Positions 34,255 through 47,700 are shown, numbered from the stretch's first letter. The stretch is DNA of 64,000 nucleotides from Sipunculus nudus (GCA_026874595.1 CM049320.1:6823464-6887463); one strand, 5' to 3'. Numbers and translations are program-made. The notes: generated by a model from the letters alone, not told the origin.

Positions 34255-34580
34255 CTTAAATCTGGCAGTATTTCTGTTATAAGTAATGTTGTACAGTTAC
34301 AGCAAATCTAGCATGTATATTGTTTATTGGAATGAGTAATGCAGGGCGGCAAATGCAATATCGTGCGATGGATCCCGTTAAAACGGGAGCTTTGGACCTC
34401 TTATCTGGGCAGTCTAAATAACTTGCACACATAATATGTGTACACGGATACCCGCTTTCCCCTTTATCTGCTTCACTGTTTGCCTCTCTGTCTGTCTGTT
34501 TATCTTTGTTATCTGGTGTAAAGAGGTTTTCGGAATAAAACCATATCTGTTTGTGAATACAAGATCCATTTGTATGCTAT
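34255..34580. repeat. Duplicated non-coding block, copy 2
   Basis: Mate of 33650-34010. Spacing of about 600 bp suggests a tandem duplication that also included the 34098-34220 segment. Confidence 0.85.
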
Positions 34581-34599
34581 TTAATCTTTATCATAATAA

Positions 34600-36690
34600 A
34601 ACAACTGTCGCAGAAGATGCTGTCCGATTATTATACAGTATAGAATTACAAACGAAACTAGCGATCAGGGGCGTCAATATAGGGGATGTGGTATATACCC
34701 CCCCTCCCCCACTTTTGGCAAGGGCAGATGGTCAATGTAATTATTACAACTGCTATTCAGATAGTAATATTTATATATGCAAATGAAATGTATTAATAAA
34801 TATATATATATATATATATATAGAATTTGGTTCCATTTCTCAGCTTACATTGAATATGAATAATATGACAAAAACTGGGTTTAAATTATAAATACTGGAA
34901 ACATACATAATACAATGTACTTTATTTTTTAAAACCTTGTACTTAATTTTAATATATTTAAAATGTGTCACACTGCCCATAAAAGGTGTATATATGTGTG
35001 GACATAAACATCCCTTGATGTTATATTTAGGTATCTGTGACACCAATCACAACACTTAACGGGATCACAAAAACAATATTGACATTGGGATCTAAGTTAT
35101 GCAGACCTTTATTCACTCACTATAAACTCAGACAATTTAACATAAGATGACACAGATGTAATTTTCAATTGGACTAAAATAATTTCAAATTTTATTAAGT
35201 TAATACAAACATGAACTCGAACACTTGGTAATACTTTATATTTAATCATTCCAAATATCCTCATGAACTCATGCTTATTGTTAACCTTAACCCTACTCTT
35301 AACCCTACTCTTTAACTTATTCTCAACCTTGCTCCTAACTTATTTTTAAGTTAACTTAACCTTAACTCAACTCATTCTTATTCTTACTCCTTACTTATTC
35401 TTAATCTTACTCCTAACTTATTCTAACCATACTCCTAACCCTAATATACCAAGAGAGAAAAGAAAACAATAATCATTTGAACAAAGTACACATTAGCCGA
35501 CAATTCACACTTTACACAACTGTATTTAAATTTCAATCAGAAATTTTCTCTTCATAAAATTTTAAGAACAAACTTGTCATCCATAGTCAAAGCTACTTAA
35601 TATATCCTGTCACGGGGTCTGCAATACTCTGTTAATCAAACCAGAACTCACCCTACAAAAGCTTAATGCCGACATTTACACTCTCTGGTTGTGCTTTGTA
35701 ATTAATTGGGTCTGAAGAGAACACAAATTAGGGCGAACTCTCCGTACTCTCCTAAATTCTTTGGGTAATTTATGCAACATGCAGTTATATATATTTTTAT
35801 TGGAATAATGAGAGATAATTTGTTTACAGGAATTACATGCATTAAAATCTAGGCTTATCAGAGATCATTTCACACGTTCATTTCCTTTTTGTACAATAGA
35901 AATAATTCTTAATATTCCAGCACTAACAATTAATATTTGACCAATTCATTCCTAGGTCCTTATTAACTGACATATGCATGCATGTTCATCTTACTGGAGA
36001 AGATAATCTCATCATTGACAAAAGTGAAGCATCCTATACAGATCGGAACATAACACATAAAAATATGATACCGTCTCCTTAATTTTCTTATTATAGAAAT
36101 CTTAGCATTTTACAAATTAATTTATTTTATAACAATAATCTTTAGGTAAAGAACTTAATTCTTCTGTATAATACACTCTACTAACATAACTTTTCAGATA
36201 AGCGTAAGTGAAATGATTTGAAAATTACCTTATATCTGTTCAGAATGGGCTCTTCCGAGATAGCGCCCATTCGAAGCCAAGAACTACTTGTAAGCACAGC
36301 TTTTTATACACCCCCAGCAGGGGGGGGGGTTCACCCGACACCATATAAATGTTAAAACTATTAATTTGCGAAAGGCAAACACTCCAATAAGTATGCAAAG
36401 TTAAAAAAATCATTTGTTCAGTTTACATAAGTGAGTAACAGGAAATTATATGATTCAACTTTATGCTCAAGGATTACCATCCATTTAACTATAATTATGT
36501 TACAAGATATTCCTGCCCCCTGCATGCCTGGGAGACTTCAGACAAGCAGCTAGTGGACAATGGCTCTGGAGCCCCTGGATAAACATAAGAACAAGCGATG
36601 TGCCCTGGACTATGGAGCATCTTACAGGACAAACAATGTATTGTGATCAACAAAATATATGCACCAACATACAAGTATCATATCATCTGA
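34600..36690. other. AT-rich non-coding DNA
   Basis: It holds a short (AT)n at 34796-34822, the telomere-like tract at 35278-35445 and no supportable exon. Confidence 0.5.
35278..35445. repeat. Degenerate telomere-like tract
   Basis: Runs of TTAACCC, CTTAACC, CTCCTAACTTATT and CCTAACCC in irregular order over about 165 bp resemble decayed CCCTAA repeats with a superimposed 12-bp period. Confidence 0.6.
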
Positions 36691-36691
36691 T

Positions 36692-36693
<2 letters not shown>

Positions 36694-36744
<51 letters not shown>
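36694..36744. repeat. (AT)n microsatellite
   Basis: Pure AT dinucleotide run. Confidence 0.9.
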
Positions 36745-36746
<2 letters not shown>

Positions 36747-36783
36747 ACTAAAGTGCTCAATACAACAAGCAGAGCAAGTAAAA

Positions 36784-36938
36784 GTATTGGTGGTTCAATC
36801 CGTATCGCTACCACTGGTTTGACGCTAGAGGACGCTAGAGGCCATCATCACTATGAACCCCGTACAACAAGTCCATTCGCCTGATGATCGCCTAACGTGA
36901 AACCAGTGGTAGCGATACAGACTGAACCATCAGTACAG
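36784..36938. repeat. Imperfect 155-bp palindrome (hairpin)
   Basis: The left arm TGGTTCAATCCGTATCGCTA then CCACTGGTTT pairs with the right arm ending AAACCAGTGG then TAGCGATACAGACTGAACCA. Arms extend to roughly 40 bp, and inner segments (CCATCATC with GATGATCG) also pair. It may be a foldback MITE or a structured RNA source. Confidence 0.8.
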
Positions 36939-36943
36939 TATAT

Positions 36944-36972
36944 CATGTGTGTGTGTGTGTGTGTGTGTGTGT
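36944..36972. repeat. (GT)n microsatellite
   Basis: Pure GT dinucleotide run directly after the palindrome. Confidence 0.9.
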
Positions 36973-37329
36973 ATGCTTGGTGTCATGTTTATAAAATAAT
37001 GTCCCAACGTTTACTACCTCCCACACCTGCCAGTCACCCCCTCCCCCTTGACGATTCCTCTTAACGACGATTAACACTAGGTGTTTTATCGAATAAAATA
37101 ATCTTATTTTATTATGATGCCTCCGCAAGGAAGATTTTATGTTTTCCCTTGTAACGATTTTCTTTTCAGTTGCTTGGTCCATCTATTTTCAGTTTTGAGC
37201 AAAAGGTGTTGATTAAATTTTTTATAGGGTTAAGCTTATACTAAAGGAAGAATCCATTTTTTTATTAATTGGGTTCACAATAAACTGTTTTAAATTCAGA
37301 AGACTATATATTATTATTAGATTGGTGCG

Positions 37330-37450
37330 ATTCTCCATTCCATTTATAGATATTAGGGCCCGCATTTGTTAAACAACTGACCAGGTGAACTGAGGCTTGG
37401 CATATTGGCCGATGTATCCATACAATATTAACACTACACAAGCACTTCAC
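37330..37450. repeat. Second copy of the 34098-34220 block
   Basis: Same order of shared segments as 34098-34220, 3.2 kb away, with small indels. Confidence 0.8.
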
Positions 37451-38002
37451 TGCTGATGGTTTTAGAAATGAACCCACCCAATCTGTAAATAAATAGTAAT
37501 GTCTGATTCTGGGGTGTATTTTATTTCACTTGACAAAATCTACGTGTGCTACACACGCACCGGTTACTAGTATACACTGCAGACGTCCCAGATATCGTTT
37601 CGTGTAAACACTGCAACGTTTTCTGAGCAGGAACACCCGGGTGCGCACAGAGCAAGGAACTGTAATCAGGACACGAGTTCTCATTGGTCTGATTTTTGGT
37701 CCTGTGCCAGAACAGTTGATATCAGACCAACAAGAACGGGTGTCGCATGTTTAGAATTGTTGGAAAATGCTACCCAGATATGATGTATAGTTTACACCGT
37801 AACCCAGGAAGGAAGGCAATTGTCAGAGCAAAAAAAAAAGGCATTCAACTCATCAGATTTATCATTTCAAGAACTCACCAAAATCATAATAAATTTATCT
37901 TCTTCAAAAGATATAAACAATCAATATTATTATATATTATTTCGCTCAGATTGAAATATGTAAAAACCCCTAAACCACAGTATTTTTATATTTTCATTGA
38001 AC

Positions 38003-38008
38003 TTTATT
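38003..38008 (-). terminator. AATAAA polyadenylation signal overlapping the stop codon
   Basis: The stop TAA and AATAAA share two bases (TTTAATAAAG), implying a very short 3' UTR if this signal is used. Another AATAAA lies inside the last coding exon near 38045. Confidence 0.6.
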
Positions 38009-38448
38009 AAACTTCTCGGGCTATGTGTGCTTTACTATTTATGCTTTTATTACAGCACAAATTACAACAAGAAAATAAAATCAAACAGATGGTCAATATA
38101 CTAGGATAACACTGCGTTCCTACAGAGGCCGTTGGTTTAAGATTAACAGTCGTCTGTTCTGGTGTATTAGTAGTTTTTGGGTCTGTGTAGTTCTCAGGAA
38201 GCGCAAAGGCATAGATCATGTCACCTCGCGGGAACAGTGACGTCCAATGCCCGGCCACGTTTAAAATGACGTATTGACGTCCTCCACTCAAGTACGTCAT
38301 GGGGACGGAGGTGGCTTCGTACTTCATCTCGTCAGATCCCCACAGTTCCTCTCCTGTGTCCGCGTCATACGCCCATAAACGTAGGTCCTCACCTCCTGTT
38401 GCGAACACCAGACCGGAAGCTGTCACAATCACTCCGCCAATAACACGC
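38007..38448 (-). CDS. Quinoprotein exon 13 (last blade and membrane anchor)
   Basis: 442 nt reading RVIGGVIVTASGLVFATGGE, LRLWAYDADTGEELW, GGRQYVILNVAGHWTS and GDMIYAFALPE. D584 and H630 match mGDH Asp730 and His775. A Thr-rich stalk and the hydrophobic SILTICLILFSCCNLCC follow, then a 14-residue tail. Stop TAA at 38009-38007. Confidence 0.93.
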
Positions 38449-41400
38449 CTATTGCAAAAATATTCAGTTCATTTAAACTTAGCATAGGAAATGCCGGAAA
38501 TGTTTCATCATTTTCTGTCCAAAAGATATTTTATTACCGTGGCAGTCTACACCCTAATGTAAACATTGATGGATGGATGAATATGTACAAGCAGACGTTA
38601 AACATAATGAGCCATTTTACTGTTCGTTTTAGGTAAAGCATAATTTCAGTTACTGTAACTATTAAATGTCATACTTTGTTTTTCAGTTTTACAATTAACA
38701 GGTTGATTTACCATCGATATCCCCGGTATAGATATATAAACTGTATGTAAAAACCAGAAAGCATTGAGAGTTAACACATCCACTCACTCCAGAGAACACG
38801 CGACGAATGGTATAATTTAATTAATTTTAACCGGTTTTTACTTACTTACACATTGTCATGATTTATGTATGAGCAGACCAAATTAAACGCAAATTCATCT
38901 TAAGGGCATGTTCAACTTGAAAAAATCAATATCAAAGACCGTAAGTCTGCCTTGTAATGGAACATTATTAATATAAATTAAGAGAGTTTATAAGCAAAGA
39001 GGAAAACTAATTTTTAAAAAAGACGACCGGAGGTAACGCGATTGCTGGTAAAACCTGACCAAGATCGGAAGACAGATAACCAGAACATGCCATAAAGAAG
39101 ACAAAGAGGATTGGCAAAAGTTTGTTAAGATTGGGCCAATATTGACAAAGTTTCGATTGAAATAATAATCTGACGTGTTTTTATTACCTTGACCTTAAAC
39201 GTTGGTCTATTTAAAGAAACACAGCTTCTAGAAATCATTCCAATTGACGATAGGTGAAAGCTACAAAGGTATTCCTGGTAAATTGTGGCCTGTAGAATGC
39301 TATATAACAGAGGCAAGAACCAGCAAGAAGGCAACATTGAGGACAACTGACAAACAGACAGACATATTGTCAAAGTGACACTAGACTGAGACAAGTTGAC
39401 TAGACTAAGTTATGCAGAATACAAAGGTGAAACAAATGAGCCAAAGTTTGTGAAGATAGGACTAGAATTTGCAAAATTATTAGGAAGTCCAGGAAAATAA
39501 CACTTTGAAGTGTTTTGAAGTGACAGACATCCCTGCAGGTGACACAAAGCTGAGACCAGATGACTTGACCAAGTTATAAAGAAGACCCAGAGGAAGAAAA
39601 TGAGCTATAGTTTACGTAATTAAAGTTTATAGTTTCAGAGATATTGAACACAAATTATGTGTTTTGGTGTTTCCAGTGCAGCGCCCCCTAACGGCCATAT
39701 CCCGAAATGAAAAATCAGTTTTGAGATATAAGTACAAGTCATAAGATGTATCTGTTTCAAAAGGATTCCTGCAAAACTGTGGCCTGAAGAATGCTACATG
39801 TATGGCAAAATAACCAGAAAGATGGCGAAACTGAGAACAACAGACAGACAAACAGACATACTGACAAAGCGACACAGTCTTGAGACCAGTTGACTTGACC
39901 AAGCTATGGAGAAGACTCAGGGAAAGAAAGTAATAAGCTAAAGTTTATATAATTAAGGTTTATAGTTTCGGAGATATTGCCAAAAATGATATGTTATGGT
40001 GTTTCAAATGCAGCGCCCCCGATGTTTTTTTTCTCGAAAATTAAAAATCACTTTCGAAACATTAGTGCAAGACATACTGACAAAGCGACACAACGTTGAG
40101 ACAAGATTACTAAACCATGCTTTGCAAAGACATAAAGGAAGAAAAAGAACCAAGATTGTGAAGATAGGGCCAACATTGACAAAGTTATGATGAAAATAAA
40201 ATTTCGTCGTTTTTGGATTACTTTGACCTTGACCTTTGACCTATGTTCACCAAAAACAATAGGCTTCCAGGAAATTTGACTTCCAATCAACCATGTAAGT
40301 TTTAGATCGATTGCTCCAAAATTGTGGTGGACGGGAGTACTGACAAACAAATACACACACAAATACACCCACAAACAGACATACGCGACTGACCAACATG
40401 CTTGCCGAAATCGAAGATTTACGGCAAGCAACAAGGTCTAGGAGGACAGATCCTGAGGAAAACATAACTTCCATACATAACATAGGCGGAAGAATACACA
40501 GATGTTTTCGAACTGGCCATACCTTGCACCGTACTCCCTTTTCAAGCCAGCAGGTACTAGTAATGGAGTAGCATAAGGTCGTTCCCACTTTATTTTTCCT
40601 TGGCTTAGGTCAACGGCCACCAGTCTTGCCCAGGGTGGTTTGTAGCAGGGAACGCTGAGATCAGTACGCCCGAAAAATCCTCGACACGAGTGATAGGGAG
40701 AGCCATCTACCGGGCTGGCCCGGCAAAACCCTGAACCGGTCTCGTTGTTTTGAAGTACCTGCCGAACTGAGCACAGGGTGAATAACATCTTCATGATGGC
40801 GTGGTCACAAAGGATAGGGGTGTAATCACCAGTATTTGTCATTAAAAGAATAAAATCACTCAACACTAGCATACACTTGCCAATTAGCTTTTATAATTTA
40901 TCTAAGAATAAATAAAAAACTGCATTTCTAGCATTTTTTTTGTCGAAAGAGAAAATGAAAATATAGGAAATGAATTACTTTAGAAAAGTGTGTTTTCTTG
41001 GAAAACGAAACTGAGATTAAAAGATGTATTCAGGCCCACACACTTCATCTAACGTTCATGGGAAGAGCAAGCTTTCTGTAAATTTAAACGAATCTAGTTA
41101 GTTCTTATCGATTTTTAGGGAGTGAACTTTATTTTTCAGTATCCTATGGAGGTACTCATGACAACATGAAACCTTTGATTCATAAAAAATAAAGAAACAA
41201 TATTTAATTATAGTTTATTATAAAAACAATGATCGTTGAAATGCTTTTGAATGAAAAAGAAAAAAGGATATATAACGCAACATATTTTCTGAAATGACAG
41301 CAGTATGTATCTATTGATTACCTGTAATGAGATGATTGAGAGGAAGATAAGCGATCTGTTTCTCGGGATGTACCGCCAGACTCTGCCAGTTTCCGCCGCC

Positions 41401-44376
41401 CAGTTCTCCCGGTACCTGCAGGACACCCCGGTCTGTCGTAGGGGGCGTAAATAGCTGTAACAAGCAATCGGCGCAGTTTTATAAATATTGTAAATCAATT
41501 GATTCGGAAATAATTTCCAGAGTTCAAACATGAATCGATACCAAATTATATCTTCGACATTGTTTATTGTCTCTGGCTCAAAATTGAAATATTCTTATTT
41601 CGTTAAATAAAAATTTTAGAATATAATGAATTATTACGTGGAAACATGGAATTACATTTTTGATCATGTATTGCTAGTATGAGAAATACGCCATACGGAC
41701 ATTCATGGGAATTTGAAAATGCATATATCATCAGAGAGAACACTTTAACTAGTAAAAATACATTACATGATGGTATATGAATTAAAGCGATTCTTAAATT
41801 GAACTAAGGTACTTTGAAGGATTAAACCATTATGCAAATATATATTAAAATAGAATGAGGATCCGTTATGTTTAAAAAATTATACATCCTTTATAAATTT
41901 GCTATTTGCTTCTAGGTGTTTAACTATGGACTAAATAGGAATAATAAAGATTCCGTAATGTGTGCTCAGCTTAAGGTATATTTTTATTAAATATTTTGTG
42001 TATAAAATGAATCCAAATAACTAAGGAGCCATAATCTGCAGTTCAGACATCGGGGAGGGGGGGGGGGGGGTCGAGTGTCGAATGCCAAAGGGGAGGGTAT
42101 AGTAGGGGACCACCCCTATGGTAAAGACATTTTTTTAAAATTCTAGTCTAAAGGTTTCGGTGCTATTCTCGGCATAAAGCGTGTATTTTTACGTTTCTGT
42201 TTCTAGACTTAAGGGGGGGGGGACCTCACAAAATGCGTCCGGGGTCTCTGTGCTTTAGGTGAGATTTGTGCATTTTGTTTCTTTTGGCGCTACCGTAATC
42301 AATCCAGCTTAATTGTCCGATGCCGTAGGTGGTACACATACCTTTCCTTTGCCGTCAGGTATATTATAATCTTTTGTCAGTATATCTCGACATGCATTGT
42401 AATGTTCGTCATCAAAACGAAACAGATCGTCCATGGAGAAATTCTGTGGAATCAGGTGACCCAAATCACCAACCGGAAACCGCTGTGTTGGCCACGCGTA
42501 GTCATCCGGCATCTGATTGGATTGACATTTTAGATAATTTGCTTATCAAACTCATCCCCCCCCCAAAAAAAAAAATTATTGACACTTTTTAATTTTTTAA
42601 AATGTATGATTTTTAAATACACGCCATATCTTAATCCCTATACCAAATCCCAGTTATAACTAACCTTTCCCAGAAGGGCCACACACACACAAATAATTGT
42701 TCTAAGAACGCTGGAAACAAAACAGGGTGTGAGCGTTGTATTCACTTGTGCAAATAAAAATATATTGAATTTTACCTGCTTGCATAGAAAATTAAATAAT
42801 ATGCTTTAAATCTTGAAATGGTGAATGTCATCAAAATATTTGGCCCCTTTTTCATACCCTGAAAATCACTTCTAAGAAGTTGTACCATTTTACAAATTAG
42901 TAACATTATTGAGGTTCTGGTCTTCATCACAAAAAAAAAACAAGATTTGCCACAAACGTGAGCAGTGAATCCTTAGAACGCAATGTTTTTTTTTTCAAAT
43001 GACCCAACACAATAAATCACGGGTTTGCAAATATTATGAAAATTGAATGCGGATCTTTAATTAAAGGAATAACGAAATTATTATGATTTCAGCCCATTAA
43101 ACTTTATTTTTCATCTATGTAGTTGCCGGTCGTTTTAATATGATTGATGATTAGAGAAATATTGCAGCAGAATAAACAAACAAATGGCAATAGTTATGTG
43201 ATAAATGATATAAAGTGATATGCGATATAAAATGAATGGTATATAACATATGTTATAACAGACCGTGTGTGGTGGGACGGGTCGCTCTTCCACAGGAAAC
43301 AGGGGCTGACCTGTCGCTGCGTCCAGGATGAATAACATACCGGTCTTTGTTAACTAAAATTGAAACGATATGCACATGAATAAGAATATGTCCTCTTATA
43401 TGCATTTCTTACATGACATCAGAATAATATACAAAAACTAAACTCATCATTTCAAGCCCAGACGCACAGGAAAATACATATAACAAGAAGAAAAACTGAA
43501 ATTTGATTGCCTTTTTGAACAAAGAAAGGTTTTACCGCTGCAATATTTTACACCTCACTTGCCCCACCTGCTGGCAATGAAAGAAACTTAGGTTTCGAGT
43601 CCGTTATACTGACAGGTAAGATTACATTTTTTTAACGGCTTCTGTGGCTCAGGTGTAGAGCGCAGGACTAAAAGCCGGGAGATCGTGGGTTTTTCACGGT
43701 CGGCTCTCACCCAGGGTGAGCGCTCTGTAGGCTTAATGGGAAGGCTGTGCCCCATAGCCGTGTATCACCCACATACGAGTGCGTCTTTGGGGGGTTCCTC
43801 GGTTATGACCCAGCAATGGGGATGATTACACATCTAGGACCCGCAGGTGCAGTAGACACCGGGCCTGGGTGACACCAGGATACAAAAATAAAAAATGATA
43901 GAAACGAGTGCTACCGCCCTGTCAAGAAGTCCCAAACCAAATGGAAACTCTGCAGATGTACATACTTAGGTTACGAATTAGATAAGTCAGCATTAAAAAA
44001 TGGAGGCGGTTACCTCCACCAAAAATATAAAAAAAAATAATAAAAAAGATAACAATTTGTTATATTTCAAATTATAAATGCAAGTTTTCTACTCTATTTT
44101 TAAAAGCGGGGTATTTTGACTTGCATTTAATGGTATTTGACAAAACCTTGGAACATTAGTCCATATGACCCGAAGCCATGTAAGCAGACGATCGCAGTGC
44201 GCATGCTCGTGGAGAAGGTCTATGGCAACAAATCAAAGTGATAAAAATGACTATGATGATATGGACGTGAACATGCTTCCACAACTGAAATTCGGGTCAG
44301 TATCAGAATTCTAAATAATTTTTTTTTCATTAAAGAAGTTTTCCATTTTTAAGGACCCGTCCTCAAAAAAATTGTC

Positions 44377-44420
<44 letters not shown>

Positions 44421-44675
44421 GAATGTGTTATTAAAGAAAAATCTTATAAAATAACACCAATAAACGTAAACACTGACAAATAACCCTCCTTGATAACAGT
44501 AAAACATATTACCGTAAGTACAGCTTTCTTACGTGTGCCCTCATGGTCTATGGTGACAACGATTGGCTGACTGCCGAGGTCCTGAAAGATCAAACAGAAT
44601 GTATGAGAGATGTTTATTTGTAGTGCTTTTAGTTGAAGTCACGTCTAACTTAAACGAGTCTACAGTGGATTATTC

Positions 44676-44745
<70 letters not shown>

Positions 44746-47700
44746 CTATATAACATTTTGGGGCCGGTCAAAATAATCTAAACACATTCAACAAGGACAT
44801 CTTGATGCACGTCAGGAAACCAAGTTTTGCACTGGGCGTTTTGCAACTGATGATCTTTCAACTTCGGTACATACGCAAACAAACCCCTTATGTTACAAGG
44901 TTTGCCGTTCGACAACTTTCCTAACAGCTCGTAGAAAAAACTCATCATTCCGTGACAGGGGCGTTATAATAAGAGCTTCCCTGATAAATACATGACCTAT
45001 ATTTCATAACGCAGAGTAAGCCATAAACCAACAACAAGTCTATCGAAAGAGTAGGCCAGTTACTGGCTTTAAAAGTTAGTCACGTGGTTTGTTCAAGTGA
45101 AATATACGTATTTATGATGAATATTCAGCCGATTTGAACATGAAGAAGTTAACGGGAAAACGTTTTATTGGCCTAAGTTTTTTCCTAAATTTTAACGCTT
45201 TGTCAAATATTTTTAGACGTAAATAATAAAGGGACAGAGTTGCCATGTTCAAATTTGATGATCAGGTATGAGGGATAATTAATGCGTATATTGTGATCCT
45301 TATAAAAAAGTTGGCGACCTACACATGTTCTTTCAACATTGAACTTATTCATTATACTAGCTTCAAGCTACTTTTATTAATCATGGGAACTACTCATTTT
45401 ATTCATATTTAGTGACATAATACACAGCTGAGAGGCACAAGTCATGTCATTGTCGCTAAGAAAAATTTGTCGAACAACTCTAATAACAATTATGTATCCA
45501 GTCTTCTTAATTCTTAGTTGTATTATTCACTCATTACTTATCCCATAGTATTATAAATACTTGATCAGTTTATACTGCATAAGTCAAAGTCATTGTGTAA
45601 TTTTTATTTTGATAATCAGCTATATATGTTTTATGTTTGTCATTATATAAGAAATGTAATTTGTAAAGCACGTTTGAATGCGCTTTTGGTGAAAAGAAAA
45701 TAATAATCATCATAAAAATAATAATAATAATTACTCACATAGTTCCATAGGTCATGTTTGATGATTTGGTAGTACCACTTCATGCCGCCAGTCTCCGCGT
45801 CCACCGCCACCACGCTATCCGTGTACTCGTTCTCCCCCTTCCGGTTCCCACCCCAGTGATCATAGCTAGCAGACGATGTCGCCAAATACACCAAACCTAA
45901 GGCGATGTAGTATATATTAACATGAGAAAATAATCTAAATAATGATAAATTACTTCATAACTGGTGAACGGATGTATAAAGGCAATTCCAGCTGATGCCG
46001 TCAGTCAATACGAAGTCATAGGTCTTTAGTCTGGAAAGCCTTCTGTGTTGGGGCGTTTTTGGGGGTTTGCATTAGTAGGTCAAGGGGCGAATACAAATTT
46101 CTAGTTTATCATTGTATCGACCTTAAGTCTTGTATGTAGTGTTAAGTAGTAAACACAACAAAGATACAAATGAAGTAATATCCTTTAGGCAAGAAGTCCT
46201 TTCGCTTGTATTTTGACTGCTGATTTTTTTCATTTAAAATGGTGCTAAATCAGTATCCGCCTTCAAATGAAAACATAATATTCATCGGTGTGAGACTGTA
46301 ATCATATGTAAATTATTTAACAGTATGACGTCATGATTACCTGTTTCATCATCACCGCTGATTGGCGCCCACACGTTGCCACCTCCAACGTCTTTAGTTC
46401 CATTCCACCAAGTGCGGTAGGCGGGGTCAGCCTCGTTCTCGGGTATAACGTGAAATGTCCACTTTTTACGTCCTGTGCGGCAGTGGAATCCCCTAGGTTG
46501 ACCTTTGGCCCCTGCGCTCGTAAGTTCATCGTCTATGTCTGTCAATTTGTACAAATTAACCAGTGGCGGAACCAGAAATTGGAGAAAGGGGGGGGGGGGG
46601 GGGTGAGGCGCTAAACGTGGCTAGGGGGTTTATGAGTATTATGAAAAGTAAAGTTTTAAATTATACATTTAATTTGTTTTGCAGATTTAATTTATAAACA
46701 TGTTTACACATTCAATGTATGTATTCACCAATTGTTTGCAGCATGTTGATGTCAATAAGGAAACGGGTTTCACATATATAAGTTGCAAAATATCATCTTT
46801 CAATAAATCATGCTCGGGGTAAAATAATTCATATTGAAGTCTTTTGTTAAACTTTGCATTTTCCGGTTTCTTTGGTCTAGGCATCGCACAGGACTCGTAC
46901 ACCAGAGCACGTGAGTTCGAGTACCTGTATCAGTACATTTTAAGAGAAAAAGGGTTCTTTTAAGAACCTAAATGGTTTTGGGTAGAAACATAGTTCCTTC
47001 TGGAACTCTATTCTCCGCAAGAGGTTCCATCTGCCACTTGGAGGTTCGTGCCCTGACAATAACTTATAATAAGGTTGTTGCGCATGCACAGTTTATTTGA
47101 ACTAATGATGTCAGCTGTTACCGGTCGGTTGTATTAGTCTGCCAGATATTGGAAGAGGAAATAGTATGAGGCAAGACCTATGTTTATATATATATATTCA
47201 TGTGAAAGAAGTTATCGTTCTAGAGATTAATTATCCAGAGACTTAATATACCCAACTAGTCTCTGCTTGCAAAATATTTTACATTCAATTAATCAAAACG
47301 TTGATAAAGGCCGGTGATAAACATGCTATTACGTGCATAAATTGTTTGGGCCATGTGTAATACAAGTTCATAAATATCTCAGTCATTAGAAACAGTTCCA
47401 GCATTGTAAAAGGAAAATGGGTATCATTTTACAACAGATGCGACAGCAGTATAATAAGATCGAATAGGAACATTTGTCGCCTAAAACTGGTGAATAATAA
47501 TGTTAATAGGTTTTCTTCTATCTTATGTGATACATATATTGCTTGTACTTGCCTAATTTTTCTTTAGTCCCATCAAATGTGCCCTATAAAGACAGTTTAT
47601 TGAACCATAATGTCGCGCCAATTGTAAAATCTCTCCTGGAAAATGAAGGCTTTTAAACAAGGAATTTCGACAGTGAGTTGGCAATACAGTGCTGACTTAC

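Noticed and set aside
40523-40757. Acceptor at GGCAG for exon 12
   Set aside because: It gives the wrong phase after exon 11; the upstream CTCAG gives a continuous family-like protein.
43264-43339. Alternative acceptor for exon 9 just before ACCGGT
   Set aside because: It also keeps frame, but the upstream TTTTAG site restores LTKTG with the conserved Lys at exact mGDH spacing.
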